Shown: positions 23,901 through 38,900, counted from the stretch's first letter. The stretch is 64,000 nt of DNA from Calliphora vicina (GCF_958450345.1 NC_088784.1:65373747-65437746), one strand, 5' to 3'. A program made the numbers and translations. Notes: generated by a model from the letters alone, not told the origin.

Positions 23901-26900
23901 TGTTTTCTATTTATTGTCCAATATACATGATTTGGACAATTCCTTCTAACTGAACCAGGTTTTCTATCAACGGACAAGTTCTCCCGATACTTTCTAATAA
24001 CATTGAAATCATTTTGACGCCAGACCTTTGGTTGTTTGGCCTACTTTTTGTAGGACCAAGTTGGTTTTTCTTGAAAATATTTAATAACACTGTCCAACTA
24101 ATTGAGATTTTTTGCTTAGAACAGAATAGCGACCTTATAATTCTGAAAGGGCTGTTGAGTAGATAAATTTTGTAGAATAAACTTATAGTCCACCTGGTCG
24201 GAATTTTTTTAATCGAAGGGAGCAGTATACTAACTGACAAAAATGTTATAAGTTAAAGTCTAAGAGAATTCTTATTTCAGAGTTATATTGTGGAATTTTA
24301 TGGGGATCATTTTTGTGGAAGATCTTAACCTACTAGCTTCTCTCCTTAGGGGTCAATTTGACCCTTTTTTCGAGAAAATGAAAAAAAGTCCTTTCAAAAA
24401 GGACATTTAAGGATCAAAATATTCGACGAAAATTTTTGCCGGAAAATTTCAGTGGGGGTCACCAAAGATATCAAAGATGTGGATAAAGCACTTTACGCTT
24501 AATTAGCAAAATTGAACGCCACCTTGGATCACACATTTTTAAAAAAAATCGCCAAAAATCTATTTACAATCCGAATGAGCTGATATTTAAAATATAAATA
24601 GCCCTAGAGAATATAAACCCCTAAAGTGAGGAGCTAAAGGGTTAAGATCTTCCAAAATGATCCCCATAAAATTCCATAATATAACTCTGACCATAAGAAT
24701 TCTCTCAGGTATTAACTTACAACATTTTTTTCAGTTAGTATACAGCTCCCTTCGATCAAAAAATTAAAATTTGACCCACTGTACAAAAAAATTCAGACCA
24801 GCTGGACTATAAGTTTATTCTACAAAAATGCTCTACTCAACATGCCCTTTCAGAATTATAGGGCTGCTATTCTGTAGCAAAAATGCTGTTGGACAGTGTA
24901 ATTTTAGTACGCACTTTTTTCTGGTCACTCATTTTAATCAGATTAACAAATGAATATAATTAACATTAAACATAATAACTGACATGCTTTACAAAGGTAA
25001 CTTCATAAAACAAAAAAAATCAAATAATACTTGGGTTAAAAGTTTTAATGAAAAACGTGTATTAAGAATTTTTCGATTTCAGTCCTTAAAAACACATATA
25101 TTATTAAATTATCCGTTTAATTTTAACTAAAAAACTGAAATCATACATTTTTTAGGTATTTTGAAATTTATTTTCATCTCGACTGGTGATATCAGAAACC
25201 TCTTTAAATCAACATACAATCAACAGCATAGTTAAATGGACAAAAATAAAAAAAAATGTTTTACGAAAATGTATTGAATCCCAAAAAAGGAATTATAACT
25301 CGCCAGCGAACTTATTCAAATCTGTGATTATTTGTTATTATTAGTATTCTCACTTTTAGGTTTTCTAATTTAATTATCAAGCAATATTTCATCAGTTAAA
25401 AATAACAATAAAACAAATTTTATGGTTAATTTTAACAATGAGTTCTTAATAATTTATAGCCACACAATGAATACCTCGTTTATATTAAATTTAAGCAATT
25501 TCATTTGTTTGTCCTTGAAAATTTATATGATTTATGTTTAAGCAAAACCATTTATTTTGTAAATGCTATAAAAAAAATAATTAAATATAATAACAATAGC
25601 AGTTACAATATATTGGGTAGACATATTTTACTTTTATGGATCTTAGATTCTTTGAATATCCTTTAGAATTTATTGCAAAATATTTAATTTATTATGTTGT
25701 TTATTGTTTCCTTTCTTTGTAACCATAGCATTATTTATAAACACATGTACAAAGTACTTATACACAGAGAAAATAGATTCGTTATGGCAACTGAGTCGAT
25801 TTTATCAACTATCATTGCAATTACCGAAATTTTGATGTCATAATGTCACCTTATTGGTATACCGAGAAAATAAATTTGTTATGACATCTGAATTTTGTAC
25901 ATGCTATCGGTAACCATACCTATCCATAAATCAATTGCAAGTACCGTTGATATGTTTCCTACTAAAAGTGATTACAAAATTATATTTATTTGTTTTATTT
26001 TCAAAAAACAAATAATATAAAATACAATGATTGAACATCTCTTTTTTTTTGTTATATCTACATTACAGTTAAAATCTACTGATGTGAATTCTTAATATTT
26101 CCCTCTGAAACTGTTGCAGCAGACATAGCAGTAGTGTTTAAAAACTAGACTATAAGTAGCAGTAGCAACGAAAAAACACAAGTAGTCTAGTTAAAAAAGT
26201 ATTAAAAACTCGTAGTCAAACAATTACTACTGCTGCTGCTAGCTACATTCACATTTTAGTAGCAGTATTTGTAGTAGCAATAAAGGAACAAGTTTTAAAG
26301 TAGCAGAGTCATTTGTTTTATATTGCTTCTGCTACATTTTAAATTTAGTAGCAGTTGAAGTACTAGCTGAAGAAGCAGTTGCTTTGGTAGTCAAAAATCT
26401 TCAGCCAAAAATGTATTGTTTATTACTATATTTGTTTACTGTAGCAGTAGTTTTAGAAAAAACAAGAAAAATAAACAAACAAAATAAAACAATTGCTATC
26501 GCTACAGAAAATTGTTTAAAACTGTACTTGTAGCAATAGTTAAAAATTTTATAGTTATGCATAGCAGCACCAAACACTTAAAAGTTCAATAAGGCATAAG
26601 TTGGAAAAGCAAGGAGATTCAAATTATTTCCTTTCCTTACATATCACAGTGGGGCTGAATTAAAATCGAAAGTGCATTATTTTTGTTTCCATCCGATTTC
26701 AAATATTTTTATAATTTTGGAAAACGCTTGGCTATTTCTTCCAATATTTTTGATTTAAGTGGCATATTTTTGAATCTAATTGTTATATTGACATGCAATT
26801 TTTTTTTGTAAGATAAAAAACTAACTTATCTGAAAAAAATAGTTCGGAAAATCGTTTTTAAAAACAAGAATCCGGCATTCTAAATAATAAAGTATAAAAA

Positions 26901-29900
26901 GAACTTGTCAAAAGATCAATGGGAATCCCGAGATTCCTAAAAATTGGAGAGAAAATCCAAAAATGGTATTTTTTACAGTTTTGCCCACATTTCCATAGGA
27001 GTTGAGAAAATACTTTGGGGATAAATAGGGAACACAACAACCAGCTTTCCGTTTTCTGATACCAACTTTGGGATTTTAGAACATGTGGCCCATAGTTGAA
27101 ATTTTGATGAAAAAACAGGTCAAAATTCGAAAAATAGGAAATGCTTTTATACCAAAATGTTCTCCGTAAATATAACTTACAGAAAAAAAAAACATAAAAT
27201 TGTTATAAGTATGTTCTTACAGAAAGTTTTTTTTAATAATTAAAAAAGAATTAAGTCACCTTTTTGCCCCAAAAATAGCAAAAATCTAATATTTTTTTAA
27301 TTTGAAAATCGTTTATTTGTGAATCCATAATTGATATTTCTGTGAAATCTTTTGTATATTATTGGTAAATTAGTTGTCTAATTAACAAAAAAAAATTAAG
27401 TCCATTCAGTCCAAAAGTACGACCTATTGTTTTAAAAAAGCGGACCAAGGTTTGGCAAAGTTTTTATATTTTAATTTTGAAATGCCTATAACTCGTTAAT
27501 TATAAGAGAGCAAGCATGTTTAAAGGCCTCGAGCGCTTTCCAAAAATATAAAAATTTTGAAATCGGATGGGAAACAAAAAAATGCCACGTGTTTAAAAAT
27601 TGTACATGTCGAAGGTACCCTACTAGCGCCGCTCCTTGAGAATTTGTAGGGTCCATTTTAATAACTTAAACTCGAATACTTCTTGGCTATGCCTGCGTCA
27701 AACTTTATCCCGATCGGGATACAAATGCCAGATTTATTTCCAAATAATTTAGATTCTGCCCCACTGTTCATATTAAATCAGGGTTTATCTAAAATTATCA
27801 AGGAAATCCATTAAAATTAATGTTTCTAATAAAATTGCTTGCAAACTTACCATTTGAAAAATTTATAACTGCAAAAATATTCAGTCTACTGAATAATTTC
27901 GATTGTGTTTTTGATTTTAATATTTTATTATGAAACATTTTTTGTCATATTTTACTTTATTCGAATATTTTTATATACTTTACAAATTATAGAGATATGA
28001 ATCAGCTGATTTCAGAAATATGGCAATAGAAAAATAACAAAAGAAAATGTCAAAATGGTTGTGGTTTGAAAAGAGTTACAAATATATGTCACACTCGTTT
28101 CCTATTGAAATTTGTATTTTTTCGCTCTGCAAATCACAACCTTTGAAAACTATCATTTGTTGCATATCTGTAATAGTCTGTGATATCCATAGTTATTATG
28201 TGGTAAACACAGAATATATAGAAACATATTTTTAGGAGAAAATATTTTAATACAACCAACACTTAGGGCACTGCTATATATTGACCACGATCCAGTATCG
28301 CGATATTTATTGAACGTGTACCATGCAGTATTGATGGATCGCACAATTGACTAAGGGTACTGCTACTCGTTCAATATATATTGAGATATTTGGATCGCGA
28401 TCCATCAATACTACATGCTACACGTTCAATAAATATCGCGATATTGGATCGCGGTTAATATATATTGAACGTGTAGCAGTACCCTTAGATTTTAACCACA
28501 ATATTTACTCTTGAAACTTGAGTTCAGATCCGCCGAAGTTACCGAATCACTTAAATTTATTTTTAACTGATTCAAATTGATTTCATAAACCAACATAACA
28601 ATTATTGGAATCAACAGATTTCGCATAGTCATAATAAATTGTTTGTTTATTTAACTAAATATTCATAATACTAACCAAAGGGTAACATAGAGACGAGACG
28701 TAATTGTCAGAAACCTAAGTCTGTTGTCAAAAACCTATCTCTGGCAACAACAAAATACATGCTAGACAATGTATTTTCTTTTTGTATCAAAAATATGATT
28801 TGTTGTATTTTTGTTTGACAAATCGGAGTGTTTCGTCTCTATGTATAATTGTCTATGATACTAACCGTTTTCCAGTCAAAATGTTTTCTGTGTGTATGAA
28901 TAAATATTTTAATATTTAATTCAAAACAAAGTTACTTGATCCTGTGAATAAGAACCAAAAACTCAAGGACTTTTCATTACAAAAAGAAATTTATTTGTTT
29001 GTGTATAAATCCAATATGTATTTAGTGTGTGGTATATAATACGTTTATTATCCGTTGTATCGTAAACTGTAAAGTGCTTTTGTATACAAATATTTGAATA
29101 TTTTGTTAAGATTATGTTCTAAGTAAAGCTAAAGATTAAATACCATAAGATGCAGGAGTAGCCATTACAAACGTATTTTCATGGGTTGCGGCTGACTTTA
29201 GTTATATTTAATTAAATTCTCTATATGAATGTAATATGGAGTCCAAAAAAGTAAAAAAAATTATTTAGAGTTTTATATTCGGTAGTGCCGAATTTTAAAT
29301 ACCCTACATCTAAATATAATGAGAATTATAGAAACTACCTTGGTATAAACTCTAGAATCAATTTCAATATATACGAATCAAGAACTATAATTGAGAAAGT
29401 CATCAAAATTTACATAATTCAATTTCCTATCAGTGCTTGAGGTCTAAACAAAAATGTGAGGGATCGCAACAGGAGGTGAGTCACTTCCCGTACAAAGTAA
29501 ATAGTTATTTCTAAATATCTTGAGAATTATAATGATTTAAAATCCAAAAATTTTCAAAGATCCTAAAGCGAGGCAAAAAATTCCCTATGCAGTATAATTC
29601 AGAGCGTAAGGGGGTATGCAAAACATGATTTAAATTTTAGATTCTAGCATTGTGATTAGAGAAATTTTCGTTTAAATTTGAAATTTATATCAAAAATAGG
29701 TATAATTTCTTTCACACGTCCGTGCATCACATATGATTCACAAATTATATTATTTTTTAATTAACAAAATAAACTTTGGACGCACAGCATAAACTTTTTT
29801 TTTTGTATGGGGACAGGCAAAGGGTTAAATACGCATAAATCTTTTACAAATATCGAACTAACATTTTACACAGATTCATATCCAGAAATCATACTACTGG

Positions 29901-32900
29901 AGTTTGTAAATATAGGCCTCTTTTTGGATAAAAGTCCTGTATAAGGACCACCTCAGAAAAGCGTATAGATGCACAAACAACACAAATCTGTTCAGAAACA
30001 CCCTCAAAATCAGAAGTTATTCTAAAAAAAGCGTTTTCAGTGATGTTCGTCAACTTGACCGACTTCAAATTTTTTAACGGGTTTTGGAAGAAATCTAATT
30101 ATGCTTTAAAATGACGTGCATTCTTTGATACATTTGTAAGTTATAAGTATTGTTTTTGTTAAGAAAATCTAAAAAAAAACAAAAAAAATTCTCAACTTTT
30201 TTTTTAGTCGCTTTTCATTGCTTATTTTGATATGAAAGCTTATAAAAATGTAAACCAATTAGTGTTTATAAAAACCCGACTTTTTAAAAAACCGGTTTGT
30301 CGGTTAACCGAAAAATGGCCTTTTTTAAAAAACCGGTTTTTCGGTTAACCGACATCGAAAAAACCGGTTAACCGTCATATATGTGTAGAAAACATAAAAT
30401 GTACAAAAAAGTATATACAGCTTTAAATTTTTTAATTTTTAGTAGTCAGGAATGGTTAATATTAAATAACTATAAATATACAAAAGTGCTAAGTCCATTT
30501 ATTTTGTAAAAATTTCAAAATTATTATCTCAGTCAAATGGAAATGATTATAAATATGTTACTAAATATAAAATACTTGTTTTAATTATTGGTTTATTCAT
30601 TAAATTTCAACCAAAAAATGTAAATCACTTTTTTAATTTAATCTATATATATAAAAGAGTAACGTTACTGACTGACTGACTGACTGACTGATTCATCATC
30701 GCACAGCCCAAACGGCTGAAGCTAGAATCACGAAATTTTAACTGTGGGTTCCTCCCTCCCCAAAACGATCCGATAAGAAGGGATTTTTGGAAATTCGAAC
30801 GTTTAGGGGGTAAAAACGGGTAAATTCGGTAACCTTATATCTTCAAAACTAATAAAGATACAAAAAAACCTAAAATAGCATGTTACTCCATTTAAAAAAT
30901 AAGCTGACAGGTGTTTCGTACTTTTTCGAAATTCGAAACTTTTAGGGGAGAAAACGGGTAAAAACGGTATTTTGGTACTTTTTTTGCACCCTATGTATCT
31001 TTTAAACCAATAAACATAGAAACAAATTTTAAATCGTATTCTTTAATTAACAAAAAATAAAAAATATAAGTTTGGTACTTTTTGGAAATTCGAACCTTTA
31101 AGGGATAAAAATTGTGTTAATTTTTGGTACTTTTTCATAAAATATGTTTTTCTATAATTTGACATAGACATACGAATATTTTATTATGAGCTCCCACCAC
31201 GTTACAGAAATTTATTTGAATGAAATTGTACCACCTCAATGGGGATAAAAAAGGTACCAAAAAGGGGATAAAATCGGGAAAATACATTATATTTGAAATT
31301 ATTAAGCCAATTTTGATAATTTTTTTAACTTTGGTTCCTGGATTCATACAAAAATTAACTAACAGGGTTTTATTTGGAACTCGAGTACCAAGGTGTATAT
31401 TGGGCCAAATCCGGGTAAACAGTTTGGTACTTTTTTAAAACATATTTATTCTTGGTCTTGAACCTAGAAACATGAAATAAAGCTTATATATAAACCGAGT
31501 GAGTGGAAAACCACAAGTGTGGGTTTTTTGGTACTTTTTCTATATTCTAATGGTACTTTTTTGAATTTTCTATAACTATGGACTTAGAAACATGAAATTA
31601 AGCATATATGGTCATAAGTGAGTGAGAATTCTAGGGGGAGACTTTTTGGTACTTATTCTTTATTCGAATGGTACTTTTTGTAATTTCTTCACCAATGAAC
31701 CTAGAAACATGAAATAAAGCTTATATGGAACCGAGTGAGTGGGAAACCACAAGTGTGAGCTTTTTGGTCCTTTTTCTATATTCTAATGGTACTTTTTTGA
31801 ATTTTCTATAACAATGAACTTAGAAACATGAAATTAAGCATATATGGTCCTAAGTAAGTGAGAATTCTATGGGGAGACTTTGTGGTACTTTTTCTTTATT
31901 CGATTAGTACTTTTTGTAATTTCTTCACCAATGAACCTAGAAACATGAAATAAAACTTATATGGAACCGAGTGAGTGGGAAACTACAAGTGGGTGCTTTT
32001 TGGTACTTTTTCTATATTCTAATGGTACTTTTTGAATTTTCTATAATATAATGGACCTAAATATGAAATTAAGCGTATATGGTTCTAAGTGATTGAAAAT
32101 TCAAGCGGATACCTCATGGTACCTTTTGTTTATTCTAATGGTACTTTTTTTAATTTTCTATAGCAATGGACTTAAAAACATGAAATTAAGCATACATGGT
32201 CCTAAGTGGGTTAGAATTCTAGGGGAGACTTTTTGGTACTTTTTCTTTATTCGAATGGTACTTTTTGTAATTTCTTCACCAATGAACCTAGAATCATGAA
32301 ATAAAGCTTATATATGTATACCCGAGTGACTGGAAAACCACAAGTGTATACTTTTTAGTACTTTTTCTATATTATAATGGTACTTTTTTGAATTTTCTAT
32401 AACAATGGACTTAGAAACACGAAATTGAACATATATCGAGCCCTTAGCGCCAAATTATCGTAAGCGACATTTTTAAAATTTTTGTTTTATTGCAGAAATT
32501 AAAATTTTATGGACCGACTGATGTTTTAGCGTTCTCAGAATTTCAAAATTGTTAATAACATCAAAAATATAGGGGGTAAGATTTTATCGTAAGTCAATGT
32601 TTACATTTTACAATAAACAAATTTTATCGTAAGCGACACACAGTGGTATAGAAAAAAAAGAGGGAAATAAATCTGTAACTACTAAATTTTAGATTGGTTT
32701 GAATGAAATTTCACATGCGCAAAGAAGAATTGTTGTCGAGTTTAAGTTTTGAACGTGGACCTCATGGGCCCACCAGGGGCTCGCCAAGGGCCCTCAAAGT
32801 AGGACACCTCGGGTATGTTATATTTTTAAAACGATATTATTTCTTGGTTTGAGTTCCGATTTAAAAAAAAACATTCTCCTGTAAAATTTGTGTTTTGTCG

Positions 32901-35900
32901 CTTACGATAATTTGGCGCTAAGGGCTCGATATGGTCCTAAGTCTGAGAAGTCTAGGGGGAGAATTTTTGGTACTTATTCTTTATTCAAATGGTACTTTTT
33001 GTAATTTCTTCACCAATGAACCTAGAAACATTAAATAAAGGTTATACGGACCCGAGTGGGTGAGCAACTACAAGTGGGTGCTTTTTGGTACTTTTTCTAT
33101 ATTCTACTGGTACTTTTTGAATTTTCTATAACATAATGGACCTAGAAATATGAAATTAAGCGTATATAGTCCTAAGTGATTGAAAATTCAAGCGGATACC
33201 TCATGGTACCTTTTGTTTATTCTAATGGTACTTTTTTTTTAATTTTCTATAGCAATGGACTTAAAAACATGAAATTAAGCATACATGGTCCTAAGTGAGT
33301 TAGAATTCTAGGGGAGACTTTTTGGTACTTTTTCTTTATTCGAATGGTACTTTTTGTAATTTCTACACCAATGAACCTAAAGCCATGAAATTAAGCTTAT
33401 ATGGACCCAAGTGAGTGGGAAACCACAAGTGGGGGATTTTTGGTACTTTTTATATATTCTAATGGTACTTTTTTGAATTTCCTATAATAATGGACCTAGA
33501 CTTTCCAAAAAATCGAAGAATTTCAAAACCGATCGGTTTCGGTTTTGTGATAATTTATTAAATCTTAAGTATTATAGAAACAAAATTAGTTGATAATATA
33601 GGAAATGATATACAAATCTAAAATTCAAGCTTGACGGGTTATGGTTTAGTGAATGGGAATTTAAAAGTGATAATCAATGGTACTATTTCCTTATTGCAAT
33701 GGTACTTTTTGAATATTTTATAATAATAAACATAAAAATTTAAAATTAGGAACACATTTTGCATTTTCTATAATAATGGACCCAGAAATATGAAATTAGA
33801 CATTTACAATTAGATTCACAAAGTGAGACTTGATAGTACTATTTCTTTCTTCTAATTGGGGTGGCGAAGCGCACCGGGTCAGCTAGTATTTGATAACTTT
33901 GAAATTTATTTTCACCTCTACTTTCTGATATGAAAGACAAAATGTTCCAAGTCCCAAAAAAGGACCTATAAGATGTAAACGCACTTCCACTTAGCTGTGA
34001 TTATTTGTTATTATAAAAAACTCCATTATCAGATTTCATAAATATTTCAAATAATGAATTTTAGAACGTTTTTTGTCTCTCCTGTAATATTTCCGAAAAG
34101 CTAACGAAATGATTAATAAATTAAAATTTTAAGAACAAAACACACTAATGAAGTCAAATTTATTGAAGGAAGGTATGTACATCGAATTCAATTTAACGTT
34201 TGGTAAGATCATCACTAAGTTTTTAATGAATCATTAGTAAGATTTAGCCTAAATTATAGAATTATGCGGAATTTAATTTTAATTTTTAATAGTTTCATTA
34301 TGTGAAAAAAAGTTTATAAGTAAACTCATCGTCCTCTATTATTTAGAATCATTGTAATTCTTAAAAATATTAATCTAAAGAGTTTTGTATTGTAAATCAG
34401 CAGTTTACGTTTCAAATCAGACCAATAATGTGTATACAATGAATATTAAAAATGCACAAAAACGTGAGATTTATCAATTTTAGTCCCAAATTTTAAAAAC
34501 CGGTTAACCGAGTGATAAAAACCGGATAAACCGGTTAACCGAAAATCAACATTTTAAATTAACCGGTTCGCAAAAAACCGAGATTTGGAAGAAAAACCGG
34601 TTTTTCGGTTAACCGGTTAACCGGTTTATAAACATTAAAACCAATGTATAAAGGAAATTTAGTTCTTAACAAAATTTCATTATTGAAATCGGATGAAAGT
34701 TGTAAAAGTTATTCAACTTTTCATACAACTTTCTTATTATTTTATCTGAATAAAAAAAATCAAAAACTACACAAAAAAAATATTGGTACAATTTTAATTT
34801 TCAAGGTAAATTTTTTCGAATTTTAAAACTAAAATAATTTTTTATAGAACAAATTTAAAAAAAATATGAAATAAATAAAAAGAATTGCGAAACTACCTAA
34901 TTTATTGTAATATACATTTTATGCATACGTTTTATAAAAGATCAATGCTTTGCCTCTCCATAATTGTTTAAAATTTGAGGGTGTTTCAAAATCTTTGAAA
35001 ACGGTTTTAGTATGTCCTCACCAAGGCCTACAACCCCCATTAGGTTGCTTTTCAAGTTCTGACAAGATGTTAATCAATCAGATGTAAATTGCAAATTTTG
35101 ACTTTTTGGAATTTGATTTGACCATCAATTCTAATTAATATATTATGAAATGTGTACACAAAATTAATCATTTCATAAAAAGAAACATCAGAGATTATTT
35201 TATTTTAAAAAAGTTCTTCTTAACTGTTCCATCATCCAACTGTCACGTCCAGATTAATATGATATAATTTGGTTTAACGCTGAAAACAAATATAGCGTTT
35301 TACGTTTTGTTGCAATTTTATTTCGAATACGTTATAAACTGTTCAACATTTCAAATAAATGCTGGTCTATGAAGTCTACTTATTCGAAAAAAACTTTACT
35401 GGTTTTTGGTTTAATTTAGTATTAATAAATTCTATGGAATGAAAGGAGTTTTTAATTTCCGGGAGACTAGGGGGATTATTGTCTTTACATCAGCGTAGTT
35501 TTTGTAAGTCTCATTATACTCATATTTATGTGAAGGGTATTTAAGATTCCTCACTGCCGAATATAGCACTTTTACTTGTTAAATGTAGGTTTAAAAGTTC
35601 TTACCAATTTTTGATTAGCTACTTCGAATAAAGCATTTAGTATTATTATTCTAAAACCTTAGGTTTTGCAATTATTTCCAGTTTAAGTTTAATTTTTGTT
35701 TGCAAAATTAACACTAAAAATGTGAATAGAAACACTTAATACAAATTAACTTTTCATATTCGTTTTGTTTGTATAATTTAAATAAAGGACAACAATACCT
35801 ACAAACATGTGTATAAATTAATTGCAAGAATATATAATTGGAAAAGTCTAGCCAAGTTATTTCGTCTTAAAATAATATAAAAAAACGTAGTAGGATTCTT

Positions 35901-38900
35901 AACAAGTAGGTGGATGAAGAAATAAATGAAAATGTAATTACAGGCTGTAAAGAGCAATTGTCTGGTTGTATACCGCGCAAATACAGTATTACAACCTAAA
36001 ACGGTGGCTATTGGACAAATGCAGGTGTAAGAAATATTTGTTATATTAATTCTTATTATTTAAATTCTCTTTTCACAATTATTTCTAGTGTATTTTAAGC
36101 TGTGCATACAAGTCATTAAAATTTTAAATTAAAATAAACTTATTACATTTAAGCCTTAATCATTTTATACTTTATATTTTAAAATTTGTATTGTTTTCAT
36201 TTGATTGCCAAAAACTAAGACAAAATACAGATTTAAATGCCTAAATTTTAAAAATAATACTGGTTAAAATGATAAAAGAAAACAAATATGAAATGATGTA
36301 ATTCACTCACCTGAAATGAAGCAGTAAATGCTGATATAACTTCATAAGTATGCTCCCAAGGATGATTAGGATCGGGACGAAAAGGTGTTAGTATATACTG
36401 CAAACCCAGTAAAGGTACCAGCAGCAAAGTGGCTCTAAATAAAAAATGAAAGAAAAAGTTTAACAGAATTTCATTAAAACATTTAATTCCATTTAACAAC
36501 TTTACCAACTTAAATTGCTAAATAAAATTCCTCTTCATATCTAATTTTCTGTAATACATGGCCAGCGTAATAGCGGAAAAACACACTTAAACGTGGCCAT
36601 AACAAAGAAGAGGATATGAAATAAAAAATTAAACATTTCTTACTTACCGAAATGCCTGGAGCACTGTACGTGATGGGCCACAACTGTTTTGTAGGCTGGC
36701 AGGTGCTTTCATCTTTAATAAAACAACACGAACAATATTGCACAGGAAGAGTAAATTAAGGAACATTGAAATGCAAACAGGTACAACCAGAATATTGTCA
36801 AAACTTGTAGGACTCATCCAACAGCTGTGAATATAGAGTAACAATAAAAATGCAATTTAACATGAACATTAAATACAAAAAAAGTCCTTTTAAGTATCAT
36901 AATTTCTAACTAAACATAATTAAACACCAAACTTACTGGGCATTTTCGTTGGCTGCAGCAATTAAACCGCGCGCCAAACCATAAACAAATATAACAAGAG
37001 CCGGTGAGCCCCAGCCAAATGCTATCAACCATTTAACCAATTTTTTCTCCGATATAAAGGCTGACACCAAAACCGTATGTAAATAGAAACCCTCACACAG
37101 CATCCACGAATAGTTGGTCAGCAGAAAATAATGCAAAATTACATGCAGAGCTACGCAGAAAGGCTGGAATTACATCAGTGGTTATGTTAGGCAAAAGATA
37201 AACATGTGAAAATTAAAAGAAAACAAAACACACACACATTAGATTATTTATTTAAGTACAAAATTATTTCATTAAATTTTATGTTTAAGGATTACAATGG
37301 TTAACAAGTCGTTGGTAAATGTGTTATCATTCTCATACTCAACTTACCGGACTTTCATGCAGCAGCTCTGAGTTGGGCATCACAACCAAATACCATATCA
37401 ACCATAATGAGTTATTGGCAGCGAATGATGTGAAAAGATTCATGTGCAGCGTTATACGGGCACATTTCAAGGATCTGCAAATGTAAGGAGGTGTGAAAAA
37501 TTCAGTTAAACGTTTGTTAATATAAAATATACTTATTTGTAATTAATTTAGTATAGAAATAGATATTAAGTTATATTAGAAAAATAGTTTCATATCCATT
37601 ACAGAAGATATTTTCAAAAAACAAAATAAATTAAAAATTTAAACTAAATGCCTATTAAAATTTAGCATGTGTTAGTGAGCTTTCCCTACCTTCCTACTTG
37701 CTTTATTAAAAAGTCTCATTTATTGAAATCTGCCCATATTTGCACAAGTTACAGGCTGTAAAAGTTTTACTAACCCGAGGTAGCCAATTTTTACACCCTC
37801 AATCACACCTAGTATTCTATCAGGTCAGTCACATATTTAATTTTCTGAAACCCTATGTCCTCCTCTACGATATTCTGATACGTCATTCTTCAAGCGGTTT
37901 TGATGATTCAGATTCATTACCACTTTTTGGCGATTTACTCCACTCTGCGGTGTAAATCATTACATATACATACGTATAATTTTTTTTTTAACGCTTTATT
38001 GAATTATTGAATCTGTCTGTTATCGACCTTACAATAAGTACTTAAATCTTATAACTAAAATTAAAGCTATTTGCTCTTCAACAGGAGAGCCTTAATGGTA
38101 AACTGTCACTCATCTTAGCGGGGTGGTAGATCTGCTCTACGGAGCCTGGATCGGGTTTGGGTCTGCACAAGTTGTCTTGCAAGTGTATTGGGATGGTTTC
38201 GCAGCTTCACAATATATTTCTTAGGGACTTTCTTGAACTCTTCCTTTACCAATGTCACTTCTAGGTCTCTGTGGATGTTTTCATTTCTTATGTACCATGG
38301 TACTCCCGTCATGGTCCTAAGAATTTTAGATTGGGCCCTCTGTATAAGATCAATACTGGTGTTGCTTGCCATTCCCCATAATTGAATTCTATATGTCCAA
38401 ATTGGTTTTAAAACGGTCTTATACAGGATGGCTTTATATTCAAGGCTTAATTTTAATTGGTCACAGATTAACCAATGAAAGCTAGAGGCTTTTAACTTCA
38501 TGTGAAGTCTATTGGTTTCTATGTGTCGGCGCCAAGTAAACCGTCTATCTAGATGAATACCATCGTAGGTGACATAATCAGACTGCGGTATATTAAAGTT
38601 GTTGAGTGTGACAGGTGGGCAATTTCCTCTCCTTAGAGCGAACGTAACATGTTTACTTTTCAGCTCATTTACCTTTATTCGCCAGTTTTTCAACCATGAC
38701 TCCACACGTACGAGGTAATTCTGTAGTTGACTAGATGCCATGAGTGGGCTTTCGTCTGAGCTAATAATGGCGGTATCATCAGCAAATGTTGAAATTGTTA
38801 GTTTATCGCACGTAGGGAGGTCGGAGGTGTAAATCAAATATAGCATAGGTCCTAGTACACTCCCCTGTGGAACGCCAGCTCTAATCTTGTATTCTCTCGT

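Larger units (their letters stand above)
30642..33886 (+). mobile_element. Non-autonomous Helitron, 3.2 kb, inside the hAT element
   Basis: Starts TCTATATATATAAAAGAG after a host A (30641) and ends GGGTCAGCTAG before a host T (33887), the A|T insertion rule and TC...CTAG ends of Helitrons. The GGTGGCGAAGCGCACC stem-loop lies 12 bp or so before the end. GACTGACTGACT is repeated near the 5' end, and the GCACAGCCCAAACGGCTGAAG block at 30702-30722 is typical of insect Helitrons. No helicase frame; the body is tandem repeats. Confidence 0.92.
30260..34637. mobile_element. hAT-like element with 8-bp target duplication
   Basis: Starts TAGTGTTTATAAA and ends TTTATAAACATTA, flanked by a perfect 8-bp duplication AAACCAAT (30252-30259 and 34638-34645). 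The subterminal zones hold seven copies of the 10-bp palindrome CGGTTAACCG: at 30301, 30342 and 30365 on the left and 34501, 34532, 34606 and 34614 on the right. These are likely transposase-binding repeats. Without the nested Helitron the element is about 1.13 kb and non-autonomous. Confidence 0.88.
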
